A stretch of DNA of 64,000 nucleotides from Algibacter_G agarivorans (GTDB lineage: Bacteria > Bacteroidota > Bacteroidia > Flavobacteriales > Flavobacteriaceae), in contig NZ_BAABJJ010000012.1 in assembly GCF_039543245.1 (NCBI RefSeq), positions 124,001 through 188,000 of the forward strand. The letters are read 5' to 3'. Both the position numbers and the translations under genes were made by a program. This document shows positions 34,372-42,608 of this stretch, one piece after another. The notes under the pieces were generated by a model, which was not told the origin of the DNA, did not search any database, and worked only from the letters and a program-made list of their open reading frames with translations. Numbering within the stretch: position 1 is the first letter of the stretch; each line of letters starts with the position of its first letter.

Positions 34372-36438
34372 CTAATTTACCTGCAACCCATTACCAACAC
34401 TAGCATCATCAGGATTTACAAACACTAATTTCCCTTCGGGAGTTTCAGTCATTAAAATCATCCCTTGACTCTCCACACCTCGTAGCGCTCTTGGAGCAAG
34501 ATTTACTAGAACAGTTACGCGTTTTCCAACGACTTCTTCTGGTGTAAAGCTTTCAGCAATACCCGAAACTATGGTCCGCACATCAATACCTGTATCTACT
34601 TTTAAAACAAGCAGTTTTTTAGTTTTTGGCATTTTTTCAGCTTCTAAAATCGTCCCCACACGGATATCTAATTTTGTGAAATCTTCAAAAGTAATGGTGT
34701 CCTTTTGTGGCTCCGTAACCTTATTCGCAGCCTCGTTTGCTTTTTTACTGGCTTCTAATTTATCGAGTTGCTTTTGAATGGTTTCATCTTCAACTTTAGA
34801 AAATAACAGTTCTGCTTTTCCTATGTGATGGTTTGCTGGTAAAAGTATATTTTTAGAACTCACTTCGTTCCAAGTGGATTCCACATCAAGTGCGGAATGA
34901 CAAAGTATTCCTTTAAGTTTAGCAGAAGTAAACGGTAAAAACGGCTCGCTCAACGTTGCTAATGCAGAGGAGATTTGAAGCGCCACATACATGATTGTTT
35001 TGGTACGCGCTTCATCTACTTTAATAACCTTCCAAGGTTCTGCGTCGGCTAAATATTTATTTCCTAAGCGCGCTAAATTCATCAACTCTTGTCCCGCTTC
35101 TCTAAAACGGTAACGCTCTATAGAACTGGCAATAACATCTGGGTATGCTTTTATAGCTGCCAAAGTATCTTCATCTACTTGTAAAAATTCCGATGGTTCA
35201 GGCACAATACCATCATAATATTTGTTGGTTAATACCACGACGCGATTTATAAAGTTTCCAAAAATGGCTACCAACTCATTGTTGTTTCTAGCTTGAAAAT
35301 CTTTCCAAGTAAAATCGTTGTCTTTTGTTTCTGGTGCGTTAGAGTTTAAAGCATAACGCAATACATCTTGTTGACCAGGGAAATCTTCTAAATAGTCTGG
35401 CAACCAAACGGCCCAGTTTTTAGAGGTTGATAATTTATTACCCTCTAAATTCAAAAATTCATTTGCAGGCACATTTTCTGGCAAAATATAGGAGCCTTCT
35501 GCTTTTAACATTGATGGGAAAATAATACAGTGAAATACGATATTATCTTTTCCTATAAAATGCACCAATTTAGTGTCTTTATCTTTCCAATACAACTCCC
35601 AATCTTTTCCTTCTCGGGCCGCCCATTCTTTGGTTGATGATATGTAGCCTATTGGCGCATCAAACCAAACGTATAGCACTTTACCTTCGCTACCTTCTGC
35701 TGGAACAGGTATTCCCCAATCTAAATCTCGGGTTACAGCACGTGGACGTAAACCATCATCAATCCAAGATTTACATTGTCCATAAACATTGGGTTTCCAA
35801 TCTTTTTTATGACCTTCTAAAATCCATTCTTTTAAAAAGGCTTCATGTTTATCTAAAGGTAAAAACCAGTGTTTTGTCTGTTTTAAGGTCGGGACATTTC
35901 CTGTTATAGCTGACTTCGGATTTATTAAATCGGTAGCATTATGGCTGGTTCCACAGTTTTCACATTGGTCGCCATAGCTTTCTTCATTTCCACATTTTGG
36001 GCAAGTGCCTATAACAAATCGGTCTGCTAAAAACTGATTGGCCTCGGCATCATATAATTGCTCTGAAGTTTCTTCAATAAATTCCCCTTTATCATTTAAA
36101 GTTGTAAAGAATTCGGAAGCAGTTTCATGATGAATTGGCGCCGATGTCCGCGAATAATTATCAAAAGTAATCCCGAAATCTTCAAATGATTTTTTAATTA
36201 TCGCATGGTATTTATCTACAATATCTTGTGGTGACACCCCTTCATTCTTAGCCTTAATCGTAATTGGCACACCATGTTCATCACTTCCGCCAATTAAAAT
36301 AACATCATTTCCTGTTAAACGTAAATAGCGCGCATAAATATCAGCTGGCACGTAAACACCTGCTAAGTGGCCAATATGAATGGGTCCGTTAGTGTAAGGA
36401 AGTGCTGTGGTAATCGTATATCGTTTTGGCTTGTTCAT
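34372..36438 (-). CDS. metG: Methionyl-tRNA synthetase
   Basis: The 688-residue protein has the HIGH motif as HIGHLAG near residue 21. A zinc knuckle (CPKCGNEESYGDQCENC) lies near 147. The KMSKS equivalent is KLSTSKNW near 336. A C-terminal EMAP/Trbp-type tRNA-binding domain is present (TFEDFTKLDIRVGTILEAE near 580). It charges initiator and elongator tRNA-Met. Residues about 512-522 (CHSALDVEST) between the anticodon-binding and tRNA-binding domains are encoded by a dispersed repeat, which looks like an in-frame insertion in a linker. Confidence 0.96.
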   Translation of the reverse strand: MNKPKRYTITTALPYTNGPIHIGHLAGVYVPADIYARYLRLTGNDVILIGGSDEHGVPITIKAKNEGVSPQDIVDKYHAIIKKSFEDFGITFDNYSRTSAPIHHETASEFFTTLNDKGEFIEETSEQLYDAEANQFLADRFVIGTCPKCGNEESYGDQCENCGTSHNATDLINPKSAITGNVPTLKQTKHWFLPLDKHEAFLKEWILEGHKKDWKPNVYGQCKSWIDDGLRPRAVTRDLDWGIPVPAEGSEGKVLYVWFDAPIGYISSTKEWAAREGKDWELYWKDKDTKLVHFIGKDNIVFHCIIFPSMLKAEGSYILPENVPANEFLNLEGNKLSTSKNWAVWLPDYLEDFPGQQDVLRYALNSNAPETKDNDFTWKDFQARNNNELVAIFGNFINRVVVLTNKYYDGIVPEPSEFLQVDEDTLAAIKAYPDVIASSIERYRFREAGQELMNLARLGNKYLADAEPWKVIKVDEARTKTIMYVALQISSALATLSEPFLPFTSAKLKGILCHSALDVESTWNEVSSKNILLPANHHIGKAELLFSKVEDETIQKQLDKLEASKKANEAANKVTEPQKDTITFEDFTKLDIRVGTILEAEKMPKTKKLLVLKVDTGIDVRTIVSGIAESFTPEEVVGKRVTVLVNLAPRALRGVESQGMILMTETPEGKLVFVNPDDASVGNGLQVN
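34876..34903. repeat. Dispersed palindromic repeat inside metG
   Basis: GGATTCCACATCAAG followed by TGCGGAATGACA has imperfectly pairing arms (TTCCaCA with TGcGGAA). It ends in the same GGAATGACA as the repeat at 59344-59368. On the coding strand it is read as CHSALDVES within MetG, in phase. Confidence 0.65.
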
Positions 36439-36451
36439 TTTAAAACTCTTA

Positions 36452-36526
36452 TGTCTGGTCGAGCGCAGTCGAGACCTTTATTTTTACGTAATTCCTTAAA
36501 ACCTCTCGACTGCGCTCGAGGGGACA
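36452..36526. repeat. Large inverted repeat between metG and the LD-carboxypeptidase
   Basis: TCGAGCGCAGTCGAGA (36459-36474) and TCTCGACTGCGCTCGA (36504-36519) are perfect complements. The outer ends TGTC and GACA complete a unit of about 75 bases. A decayed single arm is visible at 51894-51920. The GC-rich arms stand out from the AT-rich background. Confidence 0.7.
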
Positions 36527-36604
36527 ACCATTTAGAAGTCTTTTTTGAAGCCGTAAAAGTACACATTTTGAGTGCTATTTAGAAAAAAAATGTACATTTA
36601 CATT

Positions 36605-37621
36605 ATGTCAAAAAACCTACTAATAATAAGCTTGCTATGTGTTGTTTTTTTCTTCGGAAAAAAGGCCGTTTCAGCACAAAACACAATAAACCAAAAACAA
36701 AACATCACTTTGAAACAACCACCATACTTAAAAGCAGGCGATACCGTTGCCATTGTTGCGCCTTCAGGAATCTTAAAAAATAGAATAGGTGAAATACAGC
36801 AAGCCCAAGCCCTGTTAAAAAGTTGGGGATTACATTCGATAGTAGGGAAGCATGTATTTAATCAAGCTAAACATTTTGCTGGAACCGACGATGAACGTTG
36901 TGAAGACTTCCAAAACGCATTAGACAACCCTAAAATTAGTGCCATTTGGTGCGCACGTGGCGGCTATGGAACGGTTAGGATTTTAGATAAATTAGATTAT
37001 TCTAAATTTAAGCAAAACCCTAAATGGGTTATCGGCTATTCAGATATTACAGCACTTCATAGCCAAATCCATAATCAAGGTGTTGAAAGTTTACATGCCG
37101 TTATGTGCGTAAGTTTACAAAAAGATGAATCTGAAATTGAAGCTAGCATTTCCTCATTTAAAAATGCCATATTCGGAAACCCTTTAAGCTATACTTTAGA
37201 AGGCTCATCATTTAACAAAACAGGAACAGCTTCGGGACAATTAGTTGGTGGCAATCTAACTATGCTGCAAACCATGTTAGGCTCTAAAACTAGTATTGAC
37301 ACTTCTGGAAAAATATTGTTTATTGAAGAAATTGGCGAATACAAATACCATATAGACCGTATGTTACAAAGTCTAAAACGTGCGGGTTATTTTGATAATT
37401 GCAAAGGTGTTATTGTTGGAGATATGACCAAACTCAGAAAAAATACCACACTTTGGGGAACCTCTATCGAGCAATTGGTTTTAGATGCGATGTCGGATTA
37501 TGATTTTCCTATAGCTTTTAATATGCCTGCGGGTCACGAAAAAGATAATCGGGCTTTAATTTTGGGTAGAACAATTCAGTTGACAGTTAACGGTAAGCAA
37601 TCTTCAATCATATTTGAGTAA
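36605..37621 (+). CDS. LD-carboxypeptidase (peptidase S66 family)
   Basis: From ATG 36605 the protein has 338 residues, beginning with a hydrophobic signal (NLLIISLLCVVFFFGKKAVS). An upstream in-frame start would only add a nonsense leader. S66 features follow: KAGDTVAIVAPSG, the nucleophile loop WVIGYSDITALH, the acidic LFIEEIGEYKYHIDRM and the His in MPAGHEKDN. It should cleave L,D-peptide bonds of peptidoglycan stem tetrapeptides in the periplasm. It is monocistronic and divergent from metG. A TACATTTA box lies only 4 bases before the start codon. Confidence 0.9.
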   Translation: MSKNLLIISLLCVVFFFGKKAVSAQNTINQKQNITLKQPPYLKAGDTVAIVAPSGILKNRIGEIQQAQALLKSWGLHSIVGKHVFNQAKHFAGTDDERCEDFQNALDNPKISAIWCARGGYGTVRILDKLDYSKFKQNPKWVIGYSDITALHSQIHNQGVESLHAVMCVSLQKDESEIEASISSFKNAIFGNPLSYTLEGSSFNKTGTASGQLVGGNLTMLQTMLGSKTSIDTSGKILFIEEIGEYKYHIDRMLQSLKRAGYFDNCKGVIVGDMTKLRKNTTLWGTSIEQLVLDAMSDYDFPIAFNMPAGHEKDNRALILGRTIQLTVNGKQSSIIFE

Positions 37622-37815
37622 TCGAATTCAAATAAACCACTTGCAAAAAAACGACATGTTTATACACGTGAGTCTTTTACCGAACAAATAAGCCTTTTAC
37701 AGACAGTATCGTCGTTTGAACGATTAATAAGGGGTATCATCTATTATTTTAAAGAGTTGTTAAAATATGCCATAATCTTGCATGTAAATAATAACAAACT
37801 TAAAAATACCCCAAA

Positions 37816-38070
37816 ATGATGAAAAAATTACAATTCCTATTCGTAGCAATGATGCTTTTAATTTCAATTGATGTAAAAGCTGATGATATTGTAAATTCAA
37901 GTTTAAATTTAAACAATCCAGATGTACGCAAGTGCTTATTGGATGCTACAAAAAGTGAAGGCTGGAAATTAGCTTCTGTTTACTTAAGTTCTGATGACAA
38001 ATTAGTATATATATTTGATAAAGGTAACGACACAAAAATTTACACAAGTAAAGACGTTTTTTCTAAATAA
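37816..38070 (+). CDS. Small exported hypothetical protein
   Basis: An 84-residue protein with a signal peptide (MMKKLQFLFVAMMLLISIDVKAD) and a short mature domain containing NNPDVRKCLLDATKSEGW and YIFDKGNDTKIY. The mature part has one Cys. I do not recognise the family. A TAATCTTG box (37773-37780) lies upstream and a strong terminator follows at 38092-38125, supporting a real monocistronic gene. Confidence 0.65.
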   Translation: MMKKLQFLFVAMMLLISIDVKADDIVNSSLNLNNPDVRKCLLDATKSEGWKLASVYLSSDDKLVYIFDKGNDTKIYTSKDVFSK

Positions 38071-38091
38071 AAAACGATACTTAAAATTTTC

Positions 38092-38125
38092 AAAAGCCAG
38101 CTAAAAAGAATAGCTGGCTTTTTTA
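38092..38125. terminator. Rho-independent terminator
   Basis: AAAAGCCAGCTA and TAGCTGGCTTTT enclose AAAAGAA, and a T run follows. It lies 22 bases after the small exported protein gene and could also serve the convergent DUF1569 gene. Confidence 0.85.
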
Positions 38126-38182
38126 TTTGAACTGATTTATTTTTTTCCAATTGGCCACGAAAAAGTTCAGACCAGTTCACTG

Positions 38183-38635
38183 CTAAACCCCAAACTGATT
38201 CAAATGATGATCTAGATGTTTATAAAACATCGTATTCCATTCCTGCTTTGTTAATTTTCCAAAAGAATGTGATTCCATACCATCAAAATAATCTTCACCT
38301 AAACTTTGGGCTTTCTTTAAATAATCTGTTAATCTCGCTTTTTCTTCTACAAAATTTCTAGCGTTAGTAATTAAAAATTGAGGAGCCGTTTTGCTGTTTT
38401 TTCTATAAGGCCTCTCGCCTACAACAGTATTCTTGACAAATAGTTTTAATATAAGTTTTGTAAATCCATTTGGTTTTGCGTGTTTATCTTCAAAAGCCAT
38501 TTCGTAAGTAACGTTGCAATGCGCCAGCATTTGGTCTGCACTCATTTTCCCCCATAACGGCCTTGTTATTGGTTCTAGTTTGTTAATTCTGTTAATAACT
38601 AAGTCGGTTTCCTTAGCGTCGAAAATATTTGTCAT
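38183..38635 (-). CDS. DUF1569 (DinB-like fold) protein
   Basis: The start at ATG 38635 gives 150 residues beginning MTNIFDAKETDLVINRINKL. The frame also extends upstream to 38668. The motif WGKMSADQMLAHCNVTYEMA and the later LDHHLNQFG supply His residues in the positions used by DinB-like metal-binding four-helix proteins, to which DUF1569 belongs. No enzymatic role is established. Confidence 0.75.
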   Translation of the reverse strand: MTNIFDAKETDLVINRINKLEPITRPLWGKMSADQMLAHCNVTYEMAFEDKHAKPNGFTKLILKLFVKNTVVGERPYRKNSKTAPQFLITNARNFVEEKARLTDYLKKAQSLGEDYFDGMESHSFGKLTKQEWNTMFYKHLDHHLNQFGV

Positions 38636-38707
38636 GTGTTTAAAATTGGATTGATTTAAAACTCGCATGCAATTTATTTATTTTATTTTTACTTTAAAAG
38701 GTATCTG

Positions 38708-38969
38708 ATGGCATTTTCCGATTTATAAAAGGAAGAACGGAACGTTTTGGTTGAAAAAATCAATCAAGATATTGCCAATGACCTATCTTCTAGTAAAACT
38801 GAAAACATTATTACCTATTTTTCAGATAAGGACACTTATATCAGGAAAACTGGATATTTAGCTATTGGAAAACTTTTTTATTCTAAATCAGAACTTCAAA
38901 AAGTCTGCTGTTTTGACGCAGCGAGAAGCTATTAATTATATTGATAGAAATTATAAATCAACTCATTAA
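38708..38969 (+). pseudogene. Broken gene, HEAT/DNA-alkylation-repair-like remnant
   Basis: From ATG 38708 the reading is MAFSDL, then an in-frame TAA at 38726, then KEERNVLVEKINQDIAND and YFSDKDTYIRKTGYLAIGKL. The sequence YIRKTGYLAIGKLF resembles the helical repeats of DNA-alkylation-repair/HEAT proteins. Near 38897 the frame shifts: the original runs into RSY-stop, while the next frame continues as KSAVLTQREAINYIDRNYK to TAA at 38967. The stop codon, the frameshift and the short length point to a decayed gene with a large internal loss. Confidence 0.6.
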
Positions 38970-39739
38970 AATCCACGCTCCTTCTGAATCTGCTCATAAG
39001 CCGCTTGTACTTGTCTAAACTTTTCTTCAGCGCCTTCTTGGTGTTCCTTTCCTAAATGGATGACTTTATCTGGGTGGTATTTTTTAGCCATATTTCGGTA
39101 GGCTTTTTTAATGTCGTCAACCGGGGCACTTTTCGTTATTTCTAAAACCTTATAAGCATTATCGCTACTGTTATAAAACATGGCTTTAATACTTTCATAA
39201 TCTCTAGAACTAATACCTAAATATCCAGCTATGGTGTAAATTTGTTTTACCTCGTCTTCTGTTACAGTACCATCGGCTTTAGCAATACCAAACAAAAAGT
39301 GCATGAGTTGTAAGCGCGATGGATGATCCATCATTTGACGTATTTGCAAACACACCGGTCTTACTGCAACATGCTGCTTACTTATATTTTTAAACAATTT
39401 AAAAGCATGGTTTGCGCGTTCTTTACCATACATGTTTAGAAACTGTTGGCGTACAAAATCTAATTCACTTTGATCTTGTTTTCCATCGGCTTTTATAACT
39501 ATGGAAGCTAAAACGAGTAAGCTCACTTCAAAATCGCCCGATTGTGTTTGTGGGCGCTGTCTGGATCGGTTTCTGTAAGTGGTTCTTTGCCCACGTTGTT
39601 GTGATTGCCCTTGACCTAATAAAGGATTCCCATCCGACATCGCATCAATCATACTACCTATGGCCAACCCAATAATTGCACCTATTGGACCTCCAAACGA
39701 CCATCCTAACGCACCTCCTATCCATTTTGAAAAACTCAT
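38966..39739 (-). CDS. TerB-DnaJ (DjlA-like) co-chaperone
   Basis: The start at ATG 39739 gives MSFSKWIGGALGWSF, 257 residues; a longer frame from 39766 is less likely. A glycine-rich hydrophobic N-terminus (GGPIGAIIGLAIGSM) precedes a low-complexity Gln/Arg linker. A TerB-like helical domain (about 75-180, FEVSLLVLASIVIKADGKQD) and a C-terminal J domain with the HPD motif in KKYHPDKVIHLG follow. This is the DjlA arrangement: a membrane-associated DnaJ-type partner of DnaK. It is divergent from bacilliredoxin. Confidence 0.88.
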   Translation of the reverse strand: MSFSKWIGGALGWSFGGPIGAIIGLAIGSMIDAMSDGNPLLGQGQSQQRGQRTTYRNRSRQRPQTQSGDFEVSLLVLASIVIKADGKQDQSELDFVRQQFLNMYGKERANHAFKLFKNISKQHVAVRPVCLQIRQMMDHPSRLQLMHFLFGIAKADGTVTEDEVKQIYTIAGYLGISSRDYESIKAMFYNSSDNAYKVLEITKSAPVDDIKKAYRNMAKKYHPDKVIHLGKEHQEGAEEKFRQVQAAYEQIQKERGF

Positions 39740-39814
39740 GTAAGTATAAATTTTGTTTATCGTCAAATATAATATTAGTTAGTTGATAATTATACCATAT
39801 TGTTACACAATTGG

Positions 39815-39822
39815 TATCTTTG
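39815..39822 (+). promoter_or_regulatory. Candidate -7 box for bacilliredoxin
   Basis: TATCTTTG matches TAnnTTTG perfectly and lies 35 bases before the start codon. A -33 element is not evident. Confidence 0.45.
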
Positions 39823-39857
39823 CAGTCTAAAATTGTTAATTATTAAAATTTAAAAAT

Positions 39858-40268
39858 ATGTATCCAGCAGAATTAGTAAAACCTATGCGTGAAGATTTAA
39901 CAAACGTCGGTTTTGAAGAATTACAAACTGCCCAAGCGGTTGATGCCGCTTTAGCTAAAGCAGGCACTACACTTGTAGTTGTAAATTCGGTTTGTGGTTG
40001 TGCGGCAGCTAATGCGCGCCCAGGCGCTAGAATGAGTTTACAAAACGCAAAACGTCCTGACCATATTACAACGGTTTTTGCAGGTGTTGACAAAGAAGCC
40101 GTTGATGCGGCTCGTGGCTATATGATTCCTTTTCCTCCAAGTTCACCATGTATGGCATTGTTTAAGGATGGGGAATTGGTACATATGTTAGAGCGTCATC
40201 ATATTGAAGGTCGTCCTGCAGAATTAATTGCAGAAAATCTGGTTGATGCTTATAACGAACATTGCTAG
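39858..40268 (+). CDS. BrxA/BrxB-family bacilliredoxin
   Basis: The 136-residue protein has the YphP/YqiW family signature with the CGC redox centre in VVNSVCGCAAANARPG near residue 49, and SPCMALFKDGELVHMLERH downstream. Bacilliredoxins remove bacillithiol from S-bacillithiolated proteins. In Bacteroidota the family is common and is thought to act as a thiol-disulfide exchanger. It is monocistronic, with a terminator at 40386-40412. Confidence 0.92.
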   Translation: MYPAELVKPMREDLTNVGFEELQTAQAVDAALAKAGTTLVVVNSVCGCAAANARPGARMSLQNAKRPDHITTVFAGVDKEAVDAARGYMIPFPPSSPCMALFKDGELVHMLERHHIEGRPAELIAENLVDAYNEHC

Positions 40269-40385
40269 AACGCGTTATTAATAGAGAGGCTAGATAGTTA
40301 CAAGGAAATCTATTCCATTCTCATTAATTTGATATTTGGATTTAACAGGACCTTATACTTCACTCTGAATGACAAATAAAATTTT

Positions 40386-40412
40386 AAAACCACGTTTTTT
40401 CGTGGTTTTTTT
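40386..40412 (+). terminator. Terminator downstream of bacilliredoxin
   Basis: AAAACCACG and CGTGGTTTT form the stem around six T residues, followed by a T run. It separates bacilliredoxin from the acyltransferase operon. Confidence 0.8.
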
Positions 40413-40434
40413 ATGCTTTTAATTTACATTGCAT

Positions 40435-40442
40435 TAATTTTG
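40435..40442 (+). promoter_or_regulatory. Candidate -7 box very close to the plsC start
   Basis: TAATTTTG matches the consensus fully and ends only 4 bases before the ATG at 40447. If it is used, transcription would start at or just inside the start codon, giving a leaderless or nearly leaderless mRNA. Confidence 0.45.
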
Positions 40443-40446
40443 AAAT

Positions 40447-41184
40447 ATGCTGAAATTATTATCATACCCGCTAACAGCTATTTATAGCTTAGCGTTTTTC
40501 CTAACCATACTGATATTTCATCCTATACAAGCCTTTTGTTATCGGGTTTTTGGGTATCCTGCACTTAAAAAAAGTGTGGACATGTTACAGTTTTGCCTAA
40601 TGCGTTGCATGAATATTTTAGGTACTCGATTTACTTTTGATAATCCACATAACATTGGCGCAGACCAACCCCTTATTATTGTATCAAACCATCAAAGCAT
40701 GTACGATATATCGCCTATTATGTGGTACATGCGCAAGCATCACCCTAAATTTATTAGTAAAATTGAATTAGGAAAAGGCATTCCTAGTGTATCGTATAAT
40801 TTACGCCATGGTGGTTCGGTTTTAATAGATAGAAAAAACCCAAGACAATCCTTACCCGCTATCATGAAATTCGGCGAATACATAGAAAAAACCAATCGTG
40901 CGGCCGTAATTTTCCCTGAAGGCACACGAAGTAAGGACGGTACACCCAAGCCCTTTCAAACAAAAGGATTGGAAATTTTATTTAAAAAAATACCGTCGGC
41001 ATTGGTCGTTCCTATTACCATAAATAATTCATGGAAAACGTTACGTTACGGAAAATTTCCAATGGGTTTAGGGACACATATTAAATTTACCGTGCATAAG
41101 CCTATAAAAGTTAGTACCTTTGTTAATAAGCAAGACCTAATCAGTAGTATTGAGACTACTATTACCCAACATATAAAACCTTAA
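40447..41184 (+). CDS. plsC: 1-acyl-sn-glycerol-3-phosphate acyltransferase
   Basis: The 245-residue protein has an N-terminal hydrophobic anchor (about 5-27). The PlsC motifs are NHQSMYD (HX4D) near residue 79 and FPEGTRSKDG near 155. It should acylate lysophosphatidic acid at the inner membrane during phospholipid synthesis. The next gene, an acyl-ACP desaturase, begins 12 bases downstream, so the pair likely supplies and incorporates unsaturated acyl chains. Confidence 0.9.
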   Translation: MLKLLSYPLTAIYSLAFFLTILIFHPIQAFCYRVFGYPALKKSVDMLQFCLMRCMNILGTRFTFDNPHNIGADQPLIIVSNHQSMYDISPIMWYMRKHHPKFISKIELGKGIPSVSYNLRHGGSVLIDRKNPRQSLPAIMKFGEYIEKTNRAAVIFPEGTRSKDGTPKPFQTKGLEILFKKIPSALVVPITINNSWKTLRYGKFPMGLGTHIKFTVHKPIKVSTFVNKQDLISSIETTITQHIKP

Positions 41185-41196
41185 AACAAGTAAGAC

Positions 41197-42195
41197 ATGT
41201 CGTTAAAGAATAAAAGATTTGAAGTGATGCAGTTTTTGGAAAAAGACATTGATACTTTAGTTGAAAAGTATTTAATTCCCGTTGAAAAAATATGGCAACC
41301 TACAGATTTTTTACCGAATTCTGAAACTAATGATGCTGCCTTTTTTGAGGAAGTAAAAGAAATTAGAGAATTAGCAAAAGAATTACCTTATGATTTTTGG
41401 GTCGTTTTAGTAGGCGATATGATTACTGAAGAAGCCTTACCAACTTACGAATCATGGTTAATGGATGTTGAAGGCGTTGACCAAGTAAATGGTGCTAATG
41501 GCTGGTCCAAATGGGTACGTCAATGGACTGCCGAAGAAAATAGACATGGCGATGTGCTTAATAAATACTTGTATTTATCTGGACGTGTTAACATGAAAGA
41601 AATCGAAATAACAACACAACACCTTATTTCAGATGGTTTTGACATTGGCACAGACAGAGACCCATATAAAAACTTTGTTTATACGAGTTTTCAAGAATTA
41701 GCCACTTATGTATCGCATAATCGTGTTGCTAAAATAGCAAAAGACAAAGGCAACAAGCGTTTATCTAAAATGTGTAAAATTATTTCTGGTGATGAAATGA
41801 GACACCATCATGCGTATTCTGAGTTTGTAGAACGTATTTTTGAAGTTGACCCTAGCCAAATGATGATGGCCTTTCATTATATGATGAAGCAAAAAATAAC
41901 GATGCCTGCTCATTTTTTAAGAGAAACTGGAGGCAAAATAGGTTCGGCTTTCGAAGAGTTTTCAAATACCGCACAACGTATTGGGGTTTACACTTCTATG
42001 GATTATATTGAAATTTTAGAAAAATTAATCAAACGTTGGGAGATTGACAAAATCACTAATCTTAATGATGAAGCAGAAAAAGCTAGAGATTATTTAATGA
42101 AACTTCCGTCTAGAATGACTCGTATTGCTGAGCGAATGAAAGTTCCAGAAGACTCATTTCAATTTAAATGGGTAGAGCCAGCCATTATAAAATAA
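41197..42195 (+). CDS. Acyl-ACP desaturase
   Basis: The 332-residue protein is a soluble ferritin-like diiron enzyme of the stearoyl-ACP desaturase family. The iron-binding EENRHGDVLNKYLYLSG lies near residue 110 and GDEMRHHHAYSEFVERIF near 196, the two ExxH repeats. It introduces a cis double bond into acyl-ACP using oxygen and ferredoxin. It is cotranscribed with plsC and with a small hypothetical gene that begins 15 bases downstream. Confidence 0.92.
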   Translation: MSLKNKRFEVMQFLEKDIDTLVEKYLIPVEKIWQPTDFLPNSETNDAAFFEEVKEIRELAKELPYDFWVVLVGDMITEEALPTYESWLMDVEGVDQVNGANGWSKWVRQWTAEENRHGDVLNKYLYLSGRVNMKEIEITTQHLISDGFDIGTDRDPYKNFVYTSFQELATYVSHNRVAKIAKDKGNKRLSKMCKIISGDEMRHHHAYSEFVERIFEVDPSQMMMAFHYMMKQKITMPAHFLRETGGKIGSAFEEFSNTAQRIGVYTSMDYIEILEKLIKRWEIDKITNLNDEAEKARDYLMKLPSRMTRIAERMKVPEDSFQFKWVEPAIIK

Positions 42196-42210
42196 ATCGT
42201 TTTCTTTTAG

Positions 42211-42549
42211 TTGATAAACTACAACAACAAAATATTCAAGCCTGTATCGACTTCAAAAAACAGTGAAGTATCTACTTCTACTATTTTTAAATATAAGCAA
42301 AAAGGACCTATTTTAACTTGTAGTTACAGTAACAATCATATTGTTTCCGGGCATCTTATCGGTTTAGTTGAAGATGATGGAACGATTAATATGCGCTATC
42401 ACCAAATAAATATAAAAGGCGAATTAATGACTGGTATTTGCCTTTCTAAACCAGAAATCATGACGAACGGAAAAATACGCCTGCATGAAAGTTGGTGTTG
42501 GACTTCGGGGGATAAATCCAAAGGCACCTCGGTTTTAGAGGAGATTTAA
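42211..42549 (+). CDS. Small protein similar to those annotated n-acetylglutamate synthase
   Basis: The gene begins at a TTG codon 15 bases after the desaturase stop and encodes 112 residues, all beta strands by appearance. Segments such as GPILTCSYSNNHIVSGHLIG and INMRYHQINIKGELMTGICL match a small family that databases often label n-acetylglutamate synthase. It lacks any GNAT or kinase domain, so that label is doubtful. Its true role is unknown. Confidence 0.6.
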   Translation: MINYNNKIFKPVSTSKNSEVSTSTIFKYKQKGPILTCSYSNNHIVSGHLIGLVEDDGTINMRYHQINIKGELMTGICLSKPEIMTNGKIRLHESWCWTSGDKSKGTSVLEEI

Positions 42550-42608
42550 TTTACAGTTTTCATAAAACTGAACTCGCTTCAGTTTCGCATTATTTTTATT
42601 TTTAACCC

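Noticed and set aside
42211..42549. True N-acetylglutamate synthase for arginine synthesis
   Set aside because: The protein is only 112 residues, has no GNAT or kinase domain, and lies in a lipid gene cluster; the common database label appears to be historical.
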